A stretch of 64,000 bases of DNA, from assembly GCA_964020155.1 (NCBI GenBank), contig OZ026556.1, positions 5,222,267 to 5,286,266 on the forward strand, given 5' to 3'. This DNA is from Chondrilla cf. caribensis (Eukaryota; Porifera; Demospongiae; Chondrillida; Chondrillidae). The notes under the pieces were generated by a model. The model was given only the letters and a program-made list of their open reading frames with translations, did not search any database and was not told where the DNA came from. Shown piece by piece: positions 21,591 through 36,637 of this stretch; position 1 is the stretch's first letter, and every line of letters starts with the position of its first letter. Made by a program: the position numbers and the translations under genes.

Positions 21591-24487
21591 ATGGCCGCCA
21601 AGCCAAAGAGCGAGGTGGTCATCGTTGCGAAGTATTCCAAACAGCGTATTCAAGTCGACGCCAGATCGGATGAAACCATTAAGCAAGTAACAGAAAGGTT
21701 CGAGAGAAATCTTAGAGTGCCTACGGATTCTTTGCGAATTTTACACCAAGGAGCTCCACTCCCAGAACACACTCTCGTTAAGGTAACCTGAACTGACTGA
21801 ACTCCAGAGTGACATGGGGGACGGGCCTCTAGGCCTGTGGCCATGGAGATTATCACAATATACTTGCCCTCGACTACACTCGTGTCACGCGTGCTGTCAG
21901 CTCGTGTGTTACGGAGCCTTTGTTTTTGTCATCATTAGGATGCGTTTAAAGAAATGAACGCGGCGACCGTGGTTCACCTGGTGGAGAACAGTGGAGGACC
22001 TCAGCTGTCTTTGGCCCTTCGAAGGAGAGAGGCTTCTGCTACACACATGTTTGGAGATGAGAAGATTATAATTTTCTGCAAAACATGTGATGTCATAGCA
22101 GAAGGAAGGCCTACTTTAATGTGCTTAGCTTGTCGATCGGTTGGTTGATGACGGCAGTGCATTGAAATATCACTTATTGTCACGTGGTGTGTTTTGTCAC
22201 AGTTGTCCTGCTTTGAAAGGAAGGACACCTCTCCCATTTCCACCAAGGACCTCTACAAGACCAAGAAGCACATTGTGGGGAAATGCCACGACTGCAAGAA
22301 GGAGGACGCCACAGTGAGTGGACCAGCCCTTGACCTGGTGACCTCTGTGTAAATATTAGCATGTGTGCATGTCTGTACACAGGGCAGTAGTGTATGCATC
22401 ACGTGTGCATGTCTGTACACAGGGCAGTAGTATATGCATCATGGTTGCATGTCTGTACACAGTAGTGTATGCATCATGGTTGCATGTCTGTACACGGGGT
22501 ATTAGTGTATGCATCACGTGTGCATGTCTGTACACAGGGTAGTAGTGTATGCATCATGTGTGCATGTCTGTAGACAGGGCAGTAGTGTATGCATCATGGT
22601 TGCATGTCTGTACACAGGGTATTAGTGTATGCATCACGTGTGCATGTCTGTACACAGGGTATTAGTGTATGCATCACGTGTGCATGTCTGTACACAGGGT
22701 ATTAGTGTATGCATCACGTGTGCATGTCTGTACACAGTAGTGTATGCATCACGTGTGCATGTCTGTACACAGGGTATTAGTGTATGCATCACGTGTGCAT
22801 GTCTGTACACAGGGTATTAGTGTATGCATCACGTGTGCATGTCTGTACACAGGGTATTAGTGTATGCATCACGTGTGCATGTCTGTACACAGGGTAGTAG
22901 TGTATGCATCATGTGTGCATGTCTGTACACAGTAGTGTATGCATCATGTGTGCATGTCTGTACACAGTAGTGTATGCATCATGTGTGCATGTCTGTACAC
23001 AGTAGTGTATGCATCATGTGTGCATGTCTGTACACAGTAGTGTATGCATCACGTGTGCATGGATGTTTTGTGCTAAGTTGAGCACCAATATACTTCTAGT
23101 GACGTGTCATTATTACCTTGTCTCTCAAGGCCACTCTGATGTTTGAGTGCAAAGCTGGAGATGCAGGCACTAGTCACACTGGTGCCTTCCTGAAGGACTT
23201 CCACTACAACAGACATGGAATTATATGCATGAAATGTGGGGTTGTGAGGTGAAGCTGCTCCCACACCATGCACCAACCTGGATGATGCTGCCCTCCATTG
23301 TATTTATTCAGGAAGGATGAGCTTGTATATGTGTTCAACTGCTCCGAACACCATGTGATGTGCCTGATGTGCTTCCAGGGGTTCTGTGTGTGGAACCTTC
23401 AGAATTCGATGTTCCGGAATTATGACAATGCAGGGTTTTCCATAGCATGTCCCGCCTCTAGTGGGTGTGTCTTCACTGCAGTATGAGATGGTGTGTGTAA
23501 CTGCCCTTATCTCTCACAGACTGCAACCGTGTCCCTGTGCTGGATCCACACCACTTCTACGCTGCAGGGAAGAAGTTTGTGAGTTGCTAGCATGGCCTCC
23601 ACTGGCCTTGGATTGTCAATACCTCTTTCACCTCTGCTTCATGTCTGCAGTACTCTGAATATCACGAGAGAGCGATTATGGACTACCAGGAGAGCTGTGT
23701 GTGCATGTCAGTACTATAGTCAGTTGTGTTGCATACCAGCTCTGACCTTTGACCTTTCTTACAGGGATTGCAAATGTGCCATCGATTACAGTACAGTCGA
23801 TAGAACCCCCCCTCCCTCCGAGCAACCAGGGGGAGTGTCCAGTGGGTGGTTTTATGGATTCCTGAAGTGGCTTAGGTATTCTCGCACTCAACATCCAACA
23901 CCATCAAGGTCAAAGGTCAAATGTGGTTCTGTGAGTTGCTGTTTATTTTATGTATAATATACTATAGTTTACCACTCCCGGTCACTCATCACTCCCGGTC
24001 ACTCATCACTCCGGGTCACTCACCACTCCCGGTCCCTCACCACTCCGGGTCCCTCACCACTCCGGGTCCCTCACCACTCCCGGTCCCTCAACACTCCCGG
24101 TCCCTCACCACTCCTGGTCCCTCAACACTCCCGGTCCCTCATCACTCCGGGTCCCTCACCACTCCCGGTCCCTCACCACTCCCGGTCCCTCACCACTCCG
24201 GGTCCCTCACCACTCCCGGTCCCTCATCACTCCCGGTCCCTCAACACTCCCGGTCCCTCACCACCCCTGTTCCCTCACTCCATTGTAGGGTTGTGATAGG
24301 TGGTATTGCAGTGGTTGCCGTGCTCTTTGGCATGAAGGGGACTGTGCTATCGACGTCAATGATTCCACTGTGAGGACCACTCCCCTGATAGGAGGTAGAA
24401 TGGTTCTGATGTGTATTTTCTACTGATCTATTCCAGGACTTCCCTATTGATGATGAGTGGATGAGGAAGGCCACTTGGCCGAAGTAG
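21591..24487 (+). CDS. PRKN: Parkin-like RBR protein, RING2 not found
   Basis: Parkin is the PINK1-activated RBR E3 ligase of mitophagy. Visible domains: UBL (VVIVAKYSKQRIQVDARSDE to TVVHLVEN), with Thr where the human PINK1 site has Ser65; RING0 (FCKTCD, LMCLACRS, GKCHDCK, MFECKAG); RING1 (ICMKCGVVRKDELVYVFNCS, HHVMCLMC, DPHHFYAAGKKFYSEYHE); and the second half of the IBR (GCDRWYCSGCRALWHEGDC, 24290-24369). After DEWMRKATWPK the frame stops at TAG 24485-24487, inside what would be the linker before RING2. No CPxC...GCxxM-type RING2 is visible on this strand up to 25330, though a GT overlaps the stop and could be a donor. Joins around 23690-23860 (first half of the IBR) are uncertain. Two minisatellites lie in introns. 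Confidence 0.83.
22370..23060 (+). repeat. 34/40-bp minisatellite in a Parkin-like intron
   Basis: About 18 units alternate between a long form with CAGGGTATTAGTGTATGCAT and a shorter form lacking six bases. All share GTGCATGTCTGTACACAG. Confidence 0.95.
23965..24285 (+). repeat. 17-bp minisatellite in the last-but-one Parkin-like intron
   Basis: About 19 copies of CACCACTCCCGGTCCCT with C/G and C/T variants, ending just before the IBR exon. Confidence 0.95.
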
Positions 24488-25329
24488 GATAACAGTTGCA
24501 TTTGTACTACTCACACACTTGTACATTCCTGTGACGTTAATTGTGACGCGTACGTCGACAGATATATGTGGCATGTGTATAATAGATGTATTATTTACTG
24601 TACTAGTTGTGAACAAAGTTCAGAACCTCGCAAATGCTAGGGCTTAAATTCATAGATAAAGCTTGCATATCAAGATCTATGATATGAACTAGTTCAGTGA
24701 CATCATCAAAAAATGTCTTCCAAAATGGACGTCATGATGGCCGACCATTTGGTGTCCCGAACGACGGATTGGCGAACCCTGCTCTTCGGCGAAGGAAATC
24801 GAAAAATCGTGATGCAGAAAAGTTGACAATTATTATTTGGATTATTTTAAGACAGTAGTGATGTAGTCCGAATTTTGTCGACAGGAGGAATCGAAAAGTA
24901 AGTGCTCTTTTAACGGATCGTGTGTGAACCACATGCAACCTTTGTCTAAGTTTCCCATTTCAATATATGCTGCGACGGTGCCCCATTACTATCGGTGGGA
25001 CGACCTACTGGTGAACGTCTCGTTCGACGAACGATTTGCGTTCAAAGAAACCAAAAAATGACCTAAATCGAACAATATTGGCGGCCACTGCAATTATGTG
25101 CGTGGGCGACCTCGATCGGACCATAGACTCTACACCCTAAAAGGGTTTAGAGTCTATGATCGGACTCCCCTAACGAACGGAAACCTCGCTGACGCTCGGT
25201 AATGATATTCATTGTTTCCTACTGATAATTCGCTGAAAGTGTCATCGCATGCTATGTGACGTAATATGGCTTCTTGATTATAACGCCGTTTCCTCTGGAA
25301 GGACACCATTCCACTGGCGGAGGGCGAAG
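24488..25329. other. Intergenic space between the Parkin-like gene and PKC
   Basis: 842 bp. It contains a 37-residue reading frame from an ATG at 24714 (MSSKMDVMMADHLVSRTT...) that matches nothing I know, and the tiny inverted-repeat insertion at 25115-25165. No RING2-like coding is seen. It probably holds the Parkin-like 3'UTR and the PKC promoter or 5'UTR. Confidence 0.6.
25115..25165. mobile_element. 37-bp inverted-repeat insertion with 7-bp direct repeats
   Basis: A 37-bp near-perfect hairpin (25122-25158) starting CATAGACTCTA and ending TAGAGTCTATG is flanked by perfect copies of ATCGGAC at 25115-25121 and 25159-25165. The form is that of a minimal MITE-like insertion with a target-site duplication. 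Confidence 0.6.
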
Positions 25330-29462
<4,133 letters not shown>

Positions 29463-29929
29463 ATATTTTGTGTGTATGTAATATAGATTCATGACGTACG
29501 TACATATGTACATTGTACTCAACACGATTTGGTTATAAATATTGATGTGCTTGTTGTAATTACCAAACAACAGTGTATTTTGTTCACGAACATGTCATTC
29601 AATATACTTGCTGCCTGGATGAGGTTAATGTTGTAGCCAGATCGTGGAATGTACAGGAAATATCCAGCTTCACTGAGAATGAATACCTATGTATTCGGAC
29701 ATCCATGAATGGCCCTATTCAAGGAAGTATGCACTGAAGTAGAGAACTTTAAGTGACCCTGGTATTTCCTCTTCAGGAAATGATCTGGACAACACCAGTG
29801 TGACACAAGTTGTTATAGTGTGACATCATTCTTGACAAATAATACAAATGAGTATGATCATGTGTCCCACTTCCAAAACAAATGATTGCTTGTTAAATTT
29901 GGTTTGAAAACGGGAGTAGCAGATACAAA
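29463..29929. other. Intergenic space, nothing recognised
   Basis: 467 bp of AT-rich sequence between PKC and CLEC16A. I see no conserved frame or repeat. Confidence 0.6.
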
Positions 29930-30741
29930 ATGGCCACTTGGCAGCAGCGTTCTCAATTGAAAGCCTGGTTTTCTGGTATTGTTGGTCGACAAAAGAAAAA
30001 TCCTTCTATAGAGCTTTTGAAGTATGCATTTATTTCATTTCTTCGAGTTATGTAGGTTCGTTTCCCGTTGAATTGTTCATGTCTTGCAGGAACCTTCACC
30101 TCGAACTACTCAAAGCACGCGAGTTTGGAATTGAAAACAAGAAACATTTAGTCGAGACGTACAGGTCCGTTTCGGAGATAGTCGTCTGGGGCGATCAGAA
30201 CGATTCCAGAGTTTTCGAGTGAGTTCAGTTCACAGGACAGGCTAGCCTCTCTTTAGATCGTCTTCTTCTTTAAACCGCTATTTCCTTTTTCCGTCAGTTA
30301 TTTTCTAGAATACAACATGCTATCCTTCTTTCTTGAAGCCCTCTCTCAAAAATTGGACTCTCGAGTTGTCGTGCAACTGTTGCAGTCTTTGAGTATCGTT
30401 TTTGAGAATATCACCAATGAAATGGCAATGTGTGAGTGGCCGTCAGTGGGTGGAGCTGATAGTAGACCCTCCTGCCATCATCTTGAGTAGTGTCTGGTAC
30501 TCTAGTAAGTGAGGTGTATCGTCTCCACTCGATAGATTATCTGCTCTCCAACAATCATGTCAACTCTATAATAGCTCAAAAGTACGATTTTTCCAACGAA
30601 GAGGTTTGTTGCTGTTAGCTGGAATGCACCCGGTCCTTATTGACCTCTCTCTGCTGTTACAGGTATTAGCTTACTACATCTCTCTACTGAAGACACTTTC
30701 TATGCGTTTGAACAAACATACCATACACCTCTTCTACAATG

Positions 30742-30813
<72 letters not shown>

Positions 30814-33800
30814 ACCTGCCTGTGTTCAATACTAGTGTTTGTGCACTATATACGTATCTTTCAGCACCTCAGGGACTTCCCCTTATTGACGGAATCACTC
30901 AAGTTCTTTCTACACAGTGAGAGCATGGTGCGCATTGCTGTACGTAACATAACACTCAACATCTTTAGAGGTTGGTTTCAGTCTTTGTACGTGAATGTCT
31001 ATATGTAGTTCTGTTAGATAGTCACCTGTGCCCCCTTCAGTGGCTGATTCCAGAGTGGAGCAGTTTGTCTGTCAGAAAGCCGGCCCATCCTTTCTCACTC
31101 ACCTCATGTGGTATATAGGGAGTGTTGTGATAGATGCTGTTCAGCTGGTGGATGAGAAGACCCCTGGGAAAACAGGACAGCTGGGCTCTCTAATTGATGC
31201 TCACCTTGATCACTGGACTTATTTGAACGATGTCTTGCAGCTGGACCAGCCTCAGTTGGCAGAGCTGATCATTGCACACGCACGGACTAAACTCCTAGCA
31301 CCTCTGTATTTGGCTTCCTTCCTCCAGTGTTGGGATAGTGAGATTCTCCATCAGTACAATCCCGCCAAAACTCGGACACCGGATGAAACTACTGATGAAC
31401 CTGTACCATCCATCAGAGAACCTGTACAGGCTGGTGAAGAATCTGTACAGGTTAATGGAGAACATAAACAGGTTAGCAAAGACTGTGAAGAACCTGTACA
31501 GGCTAGTGAAGAATCTGTACAGTCAACTGAAGAGCCTGTACAGTCTATTGAAGAACCTGTACAGTCCATTGGAGAACCTGTACAGGCTAGTGAAGACTCT
31601 GTACAGACAACTGAAGAACCTGTACAGTCTATTGAAGAACCTGTACAGTCTATTGAAGAACCTGTACAGTCCATTGAAGAACCTGTACAGACAACTGAAG
31701 AACCTGTACAGTCTATTGAAGAACCTGTACAGTCCATTGAAGAACCTGTACAGGTTAATGAAGAATCTGTACAGGCTAGTGAAGAATCTGTACAGACGAC
31801 TGAAGAACCTGTACGGTCTATTGAAGAATCTGTACAGGTTAGTAAAGAATCTGTACAGACAAATGAAGAACCTGTACAGTCTATTGAAGAACCTCTACAG
31901 GCTAGTGAAGAATCTGTACAGACAACTGAAAAGCCTATACAGATTAGTGGAGAACCTGTACAATCCCTTGAAGAACCTGTACAGGCTAGTGAAGAATCTG
32001 TACAGACAACTGAGAAGCCTGTACAGATTAGTGGAGAACCTGTACAATCCCTTGAAGAACCTGTACAGGCTAGTGAAGAATCTGTACAGACAACTGAGAA
32101 GCCTGTACAGATTAGTGGAGAACCTGTACAGATGACTGAGAAACAAGCGAATAGTTTTGACGAAGATTCTCAACTATCAGAAAAGGTTACTCCCAGTTCG
32201 ATCACTTTTCATTCTTGTCATATACGTATTTGCTGTAATCTCTTGTAGGAGTTGCCTCACATCAGCAGAGAACACTCAGTCTTCTTTGTGACTCAGGTAA
32301 AATGGGTTGGGTTAGATGGTGTTAGCTGTACCAAGAGTTATTGAACATCTCATGGTTGTTCAGATACTGAGTGTAGTGGACAGCCCTATGCTGATTGGAC
32401 CCTTTCTCAAGACGTTTCTCCAAGGACAAACTACCGACAGTTCACAGTTAGTATTTAATGTATTACTGAGTAGTACTGTGTGTAATACTGACTAGTACTG
32501 TGTGTATTACTGACTAGTACTGTGTGTATTACTGAGTAGTACTGTGTGTAATACTGACTAGTACTGTGTGTAATACTGACTAGTACTGTGTGTAATACTG
32601 ACTAGTACTGTGTGTAATACTGACTAGTACTGTGTGTAATACTGACTAGTACTGTGTGTATTACTGACTAGTACTGTGTGTAATACTGACTAGTACTGTG
32701 TGTAATACTGACTAGTACTGTGTGTATTACTGACTAGTAGTGTGTGTATTACTGACTAGTACTGTGTGTATTACTGACTATTGTTGTGTGTATTTTGTGC
32801 GTTACTGCAGTCAGGATGGTTTCTCAGTCTTGATGGACCTTCTCTGTTGCCATGACAATGAGTTCTTTTGTCAATTGTCCATTCTCTTTCTAGTCACCAT
32901 GTTGACTAATCAAAGTGGGTGTGGTTTGTGGGTGTGGCTTGGTTGTACTACCATATTATATCTACCTCTACTTCGGAACATACACAGCTTGCTATGGAGT
33001 TGCTATGGAAACATTAAGCAAATTACAAGTTTGTTCTACTGTAGTTACTAACGTGATGTTACCATGACAATATTACTTCTGTCAACAGCTGTCAGACCTT
33101 CAGAATTTTACTGTTAAGTGTTTGAGTGCCGTTTGTGAAGAAGGTGTGTGGAAGTGATGCCTCACCCGAGTGTGTCTAGTAATCTAGAGTCTTTGTCACA
33201 GGATCCAAAATGAGCAGTAGAACTGGGTTGCTCTGCTTGGAGCTTATGAAAAAGATGAACACTGACCCTTCTGTAGTGAAGGTTTGTGTGTATGGGCTGT
33301 TTGGGACGTCCTTTGAATAGGAGTCTGTGCTGTCTACTTTGTTCAGAGCTGTGAGGGTCTCATTCGAGGTCGTATGAAGCAGTGTTTATGCCTAATGGCT
33401 GGGGATGAGTTTGTGTGTCTCTACAAAGCACAGCACAACAAAGTCAAAGTACGTATGTACATTGTTTGACATCTCCATTGGCATTGCATGCATTCCATGT
33501 GCGTTGTGTTTTCACAGAATCTTCGCTCCCCGTCAGTTGGCTTGTGTTACAATCCAGAATTTTTCCAAGGCCACATCCAGGATAACTTGAACGAGTGTGA
33601 AAAGGTCTGTTTTAGCAGTAGTGACTCCACGTCCATGACTTCAATGAGTGCGCTGACAATGTTGCGGTGTTACCTCCTTGGTTAGGTCCTCCTCCTATTC
33701 TTCTCTGTACATTCCTTTCTGAACACACAAGATCTCCTTCCACCATGCGGGCTACAAATGGGTGATGGAGACATCATTGAATTAAGTGTGTGTGTGTACG

Positions 33801-34576
33801 TGTGTTCATATCAGTTGTTGTTATTGACGATCTTGGTTTGTTTTTTTTTCAGGTGGATTTGACATGTTCATGACACTCCTCATAGCTGGAGGACGGTAAG
33901 GTGTAGTTGTGTTGTCTATCCTTTCATGTCCTGTCCACCATCCATGTAACACCTCAGGGAGACAGAACAGTTTGTGGCCGTTAGCCAAACACAGTGCTTT
34001 TTAGTGGAGCCCGACAGACTGCCAGGTCAAGGAAAGATAAAGAAGGTTATCAGTTTAGATGTCAGTAGGGTTTGCTCCTGGCTTGTTGATCGTGCGAGTG
34101 TGACTGATAACTCCTCTTGTATCGTCTCCCAGGAACTCGAATACGCACCTGATCCAGCCTCTTCAACTACTGTCTTCATATCACAAAGAGGAAGAAGAAT
34201 ATCTTTCAAGTTGAAGTTCTTTGATCCCTTCACTTTCCGAGCTGCTATCAAGTGCATGGGACGCAATAAGAGCCAGTCTGTACGAAAGCAAATTGAATTC
34301 ATTGCTAAGGTCTTGGACACCACACCCCCTGACAATGTGATGGAGAACATTGATAATCTTCTGGAATCTTTTGAGATCATCCACACAGATGTGGGCGGGG
34401 TGTTTGATGAGACCGCAACATCACAGGAACTTGAAATGTCTGTCTTCAATCATGACCATCGTGACCAAAGTGCCCAGAGTGACCAGAGTGGTGTGCGATA
34501 CAACAAAGAGGATGGCCAAGTTGAAATGGGTCTGGGCGAGGACGATTTTGATGGAATACGACAAATAAATAATTAA
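29930..34576 (+). CDS. CLEC16A: CLEC16A (Ema/GOP-1 family) endolysosomal protein with an internal repeat insert
   Basis: CLEC16A acts in endosome maturation, autophagy and mitophagy. The N-terminal FPL domain is clear: KKHLVETYRSVSEIVVWGDQ, NMLSFFLEALSQKL, YYLLSNNHVNSIIAQKYDFS, LAYYISLLKTLSMRLNKH and SESMVRIAVRNITLNIFR. Next come LIDAHLDHWTYLNDVL and LLAPLYLASFLQ. Here about 250 residues of EEPVQSI-like 7-residue repeats interrupt the protein, before HSVFFVTQILSVVDSPML. The C-terminal half includes FDMFMTLLIAGGR, FLVEPDRLPGQGKIKKVISL, FKLKFFDPFTFRAAIKCM and an acidic tail; stop TAA 34574-34576. In human CLEC16A the equivalent place is a short loop. The stop lies 20 bp from that of the TBC gene on the other strand. 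Confidence 0.93.
30743..30812 (+). repeat. (GT)n microsatellite starting exactly at a CLEC16A splice donor
   Basis: The tract begins with the donor after AATGAG (codons FYNE). Confidence 0.95.
31385..32150 (+). repeat. Coding 21-bp tandem repeat (EEPVQSI) in CLEC16A
   Basis: About 35 copies of a 21-bp unit such as GAAGAACCTGTACAGTCTAT plus one base, encoding E-E-(P/S)-V-Q-(S/A/T)-(I/S/T). The reading frame is kept through the whole array. Alternative frames on both strands are also free of stops, which is a by-product of the period. Confidence 0.97.
32456..32800 (+). repeat. 22-bp tandem repeat in a CLEC16A intron
   Basis: About 15 copies of ACTGACTAGTACTGTGTGTA with two variable bases, starting just after the exon end. 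Confidence 0.95.
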
Positions 34577-34596
34577 ATCAATAAAATTTTAATTTA

Positions 34597-36541
34597 CTAC
34601 AATAAATCAAGGTTAGCTTCAGATCGTAGTTCATCAAAATGTGTGATATGTGAGGGCTGTGAGTGGTTGTGTGAGGGCTGTGGGTGCTGGTGTGAGGGCT
34701 GTGGATGTTGGTGTGAGGAGGGGTGTTGGTGTGAACTTGAATCTGAAACTTGTATATTGTTGCAAGTTGTGCGTGGAACAAACCCACTGGTGGGAGGGGT
34801 CACCAATGGTAGAGATGGGAGGGGCTCAACAATAGGTCTCACTGGTTCGTCTCCAAATATGGAGTTCCAAACGTTAACATGTGTTATCATTTGTTTCCGT
34901 GTCGACAGACTTTGCCTCATTCTGACAAACCCGACCAGTGGTGGAGGACTCACAAAGCTGTTGTCCACCAGCACCTTGCAAGACAAAGACAAACACTATG
35001 ACTGACTGACTGTTTTAATATTGTAACTACCTACTATGTAAATATTTTAATGTTTTATTTTGTATGTACTGGTTGTTATGAGGAGAGTGTTACCTTGAGG
35101 TGATGAGGGCATGCATCATCGGATCTGATTTGATTCAAGAGCCCCCGGGCTGTTGTTAAAGTTGACTTCAGAGGTACATTTTGGACCATAGCTGATGTAA
35201 ACTGAGTGAAGAGTAAACAGTTACTTGATATGCTGTAGTGCAAATATACAACAGTCATACCTCCATAGCCTGTTCGAATGACTGCAGTGTTGTCAAGGTA
35301 TTGCCCAAATGACTTAAAATGGCTGCTCCAATAAACATTCCAAATTCTCTGGTGAGAGGACACGTCCACATGCACTAATGAATGAATACTCAATACTGTG
35401 ACACAATCTACTACCAAGTCCCACAATCCAGCTAATTGGAGGGTTTACCTCCCATAGGCAACAAATGTCCTCAATAGAGAACTCTCTCTTGAAGTCAAGT
35501 AATATCCACCGATAGCAGAACAGCCAATCAGAATTCTGGCTCAGCATTTCTGAAGAAAAGAAATCAAATTAAATAGTCGGTCACCATGACAACTGCTGAC
35601 TAACCTAAGTGGGTGTAAAGGGGTGGATCCATATATTCACATAATTTTGACAGCAGATTGAGGGGTCCACTCAATGACAGGTCCTCAAAATTGCGTTTCT
35701 AATACAAACACAAATGTACATTTTGATCATGCGAGTTGTGTGATGAACTAACTCCTCGATTGATGAGTGCTACAAGGCACCAAAAAGCTTCATATTCAAC
35801 TTGCAGGGTCAATAATAGTGGGGCCAGCAGGTCATTCATCCCCTGAATGTAGCCTACGATGCAAGCAATAGAGAGTGATACTTCCCTGTACGACACACTA
35901 CACTGAACAGTGTGTCACTTGCATGCTAGCTGAGTAAGTCAAACCCAGGTTACTGACCTAAGTCACTGTTATATTCCACCACAGACATGAGTATGCTGAA
36001 CAGCATGTGATCAGTCTGCTCACACTTGAAGTATGGATGGTACTTCTCTGTGCGAGCCACATCCTTTAGGATAAGTCTCTTGTAGTCTTGAAGAAAGACA
36101 GATTCTGGTAGTTTTGCGGTCCAAGTGGATTTGAGATTATCGTAGTGTTTTCTGCACGTAGCGAGGACACACCCACAATGACGTCATTTTGTTGGGACAC
36201 TCATTCAAAACCTAAGAATACTCCAAAACATACCCACGCTAAGACTAAACTTACTGCTTCTCCTTGTCGATATGCCGTCTCTCTTCAGTTGTGGAGTTAT
36301 AGGGATAAAACTCCAGGAAAAACTTCCACAGAAAAGGTCGATCCTGTACTGCCAGACCCTAGGAACAAGGCAAACATGAAAAATGTACAGTGGAATCATA
36401 TGGTGGAATGGAAGTTTCCGCGACACTCACTCTGTAAAAGGCGTTCTTCCTCAAGGTATACTGATCAAGGACCCGTCCTTCAGTGTCCAAGACATCTTCC
36501 AGTTCGCTTCTTCCAACAGGCGAGGATGCGGTAGAGGTCAT
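34597..36541 (-). CDS. TBC-domain Rab GTPase-activating protein
   Basis: TBC proteins accelerate GTP hydrolysis by Rab GTPases using an Arg finger and a Gln finger. On the minus strand the domain reads [52 protein letters not shown] (Arg-finger motif IxxDxxRT), [18 protein letters not shown] (Gln finger YxQG), [31 protein letters not shown] and a [12 protein letters not shown] block. Closest by eye to TBC1D15/TBC1D17/Gyp7, but the start at 36541 lies almost directly before the TBC domain, so the N-terminal Rab-binding region of TBC1D15 is not seen here. The last exon (34597-34992) ends in a His/Gln/Pro-rich repeat tail. Its start is 96 bp from that of NPRL3. Confidence 0.85.
34648..34735 (-). 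repeat. Coding HQHPQPS repeat in the TBC protein tail
   Basis: A repeat of about 21 bp read on the minus strand as S-H-Q-H-P-Q-P and variants, just before the stop codon. Confidence 0.85.
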
Positions 36542-36637
36542 GTCGGGTAAACGGAGGAGGGGAATTCCCTTCAGTGTATGGTTCGATCATAGATACTCGC
36601 CACGATCAATTGCATAGTATAGAATATCTGGAGATCG

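Noticed and set aside
24290..24372. A hydrophobic, membrane-span-like segment (VVIGGIAVVAVLFGMKGTVL) in the Parkin-like gene
   Set aside because: It is the +1 frame of the exon that encodes the IBR zinc ligands GCDRWYCSGCRALWHEGDC. The IBR frame joins in phase to the last exon, so no transmembrane helix is claimed.
24651..24681. A third CATAGAT...ATCTATG inverted repeat
   Set aside because: The ends resemble the mini-insertions, but the flanks show no direct duplication, so it was not counted with them.
24714..24827. 37-residue frame starting MSSKMDVMM
   Set aside because: No recognisable homology and no clear splice link to PKC; mentioned only in the intergenic note.
31338..32135. Long overlapping frames in the CLEC16A repeat (LKNLYSL-type on +, SSIDCTGS-type on -)
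   Set aside because: They arise from the 21-bp period with no stops in other frames; only the EEPVQSI frame continues into conserved CLEC16A sequence on both sides.
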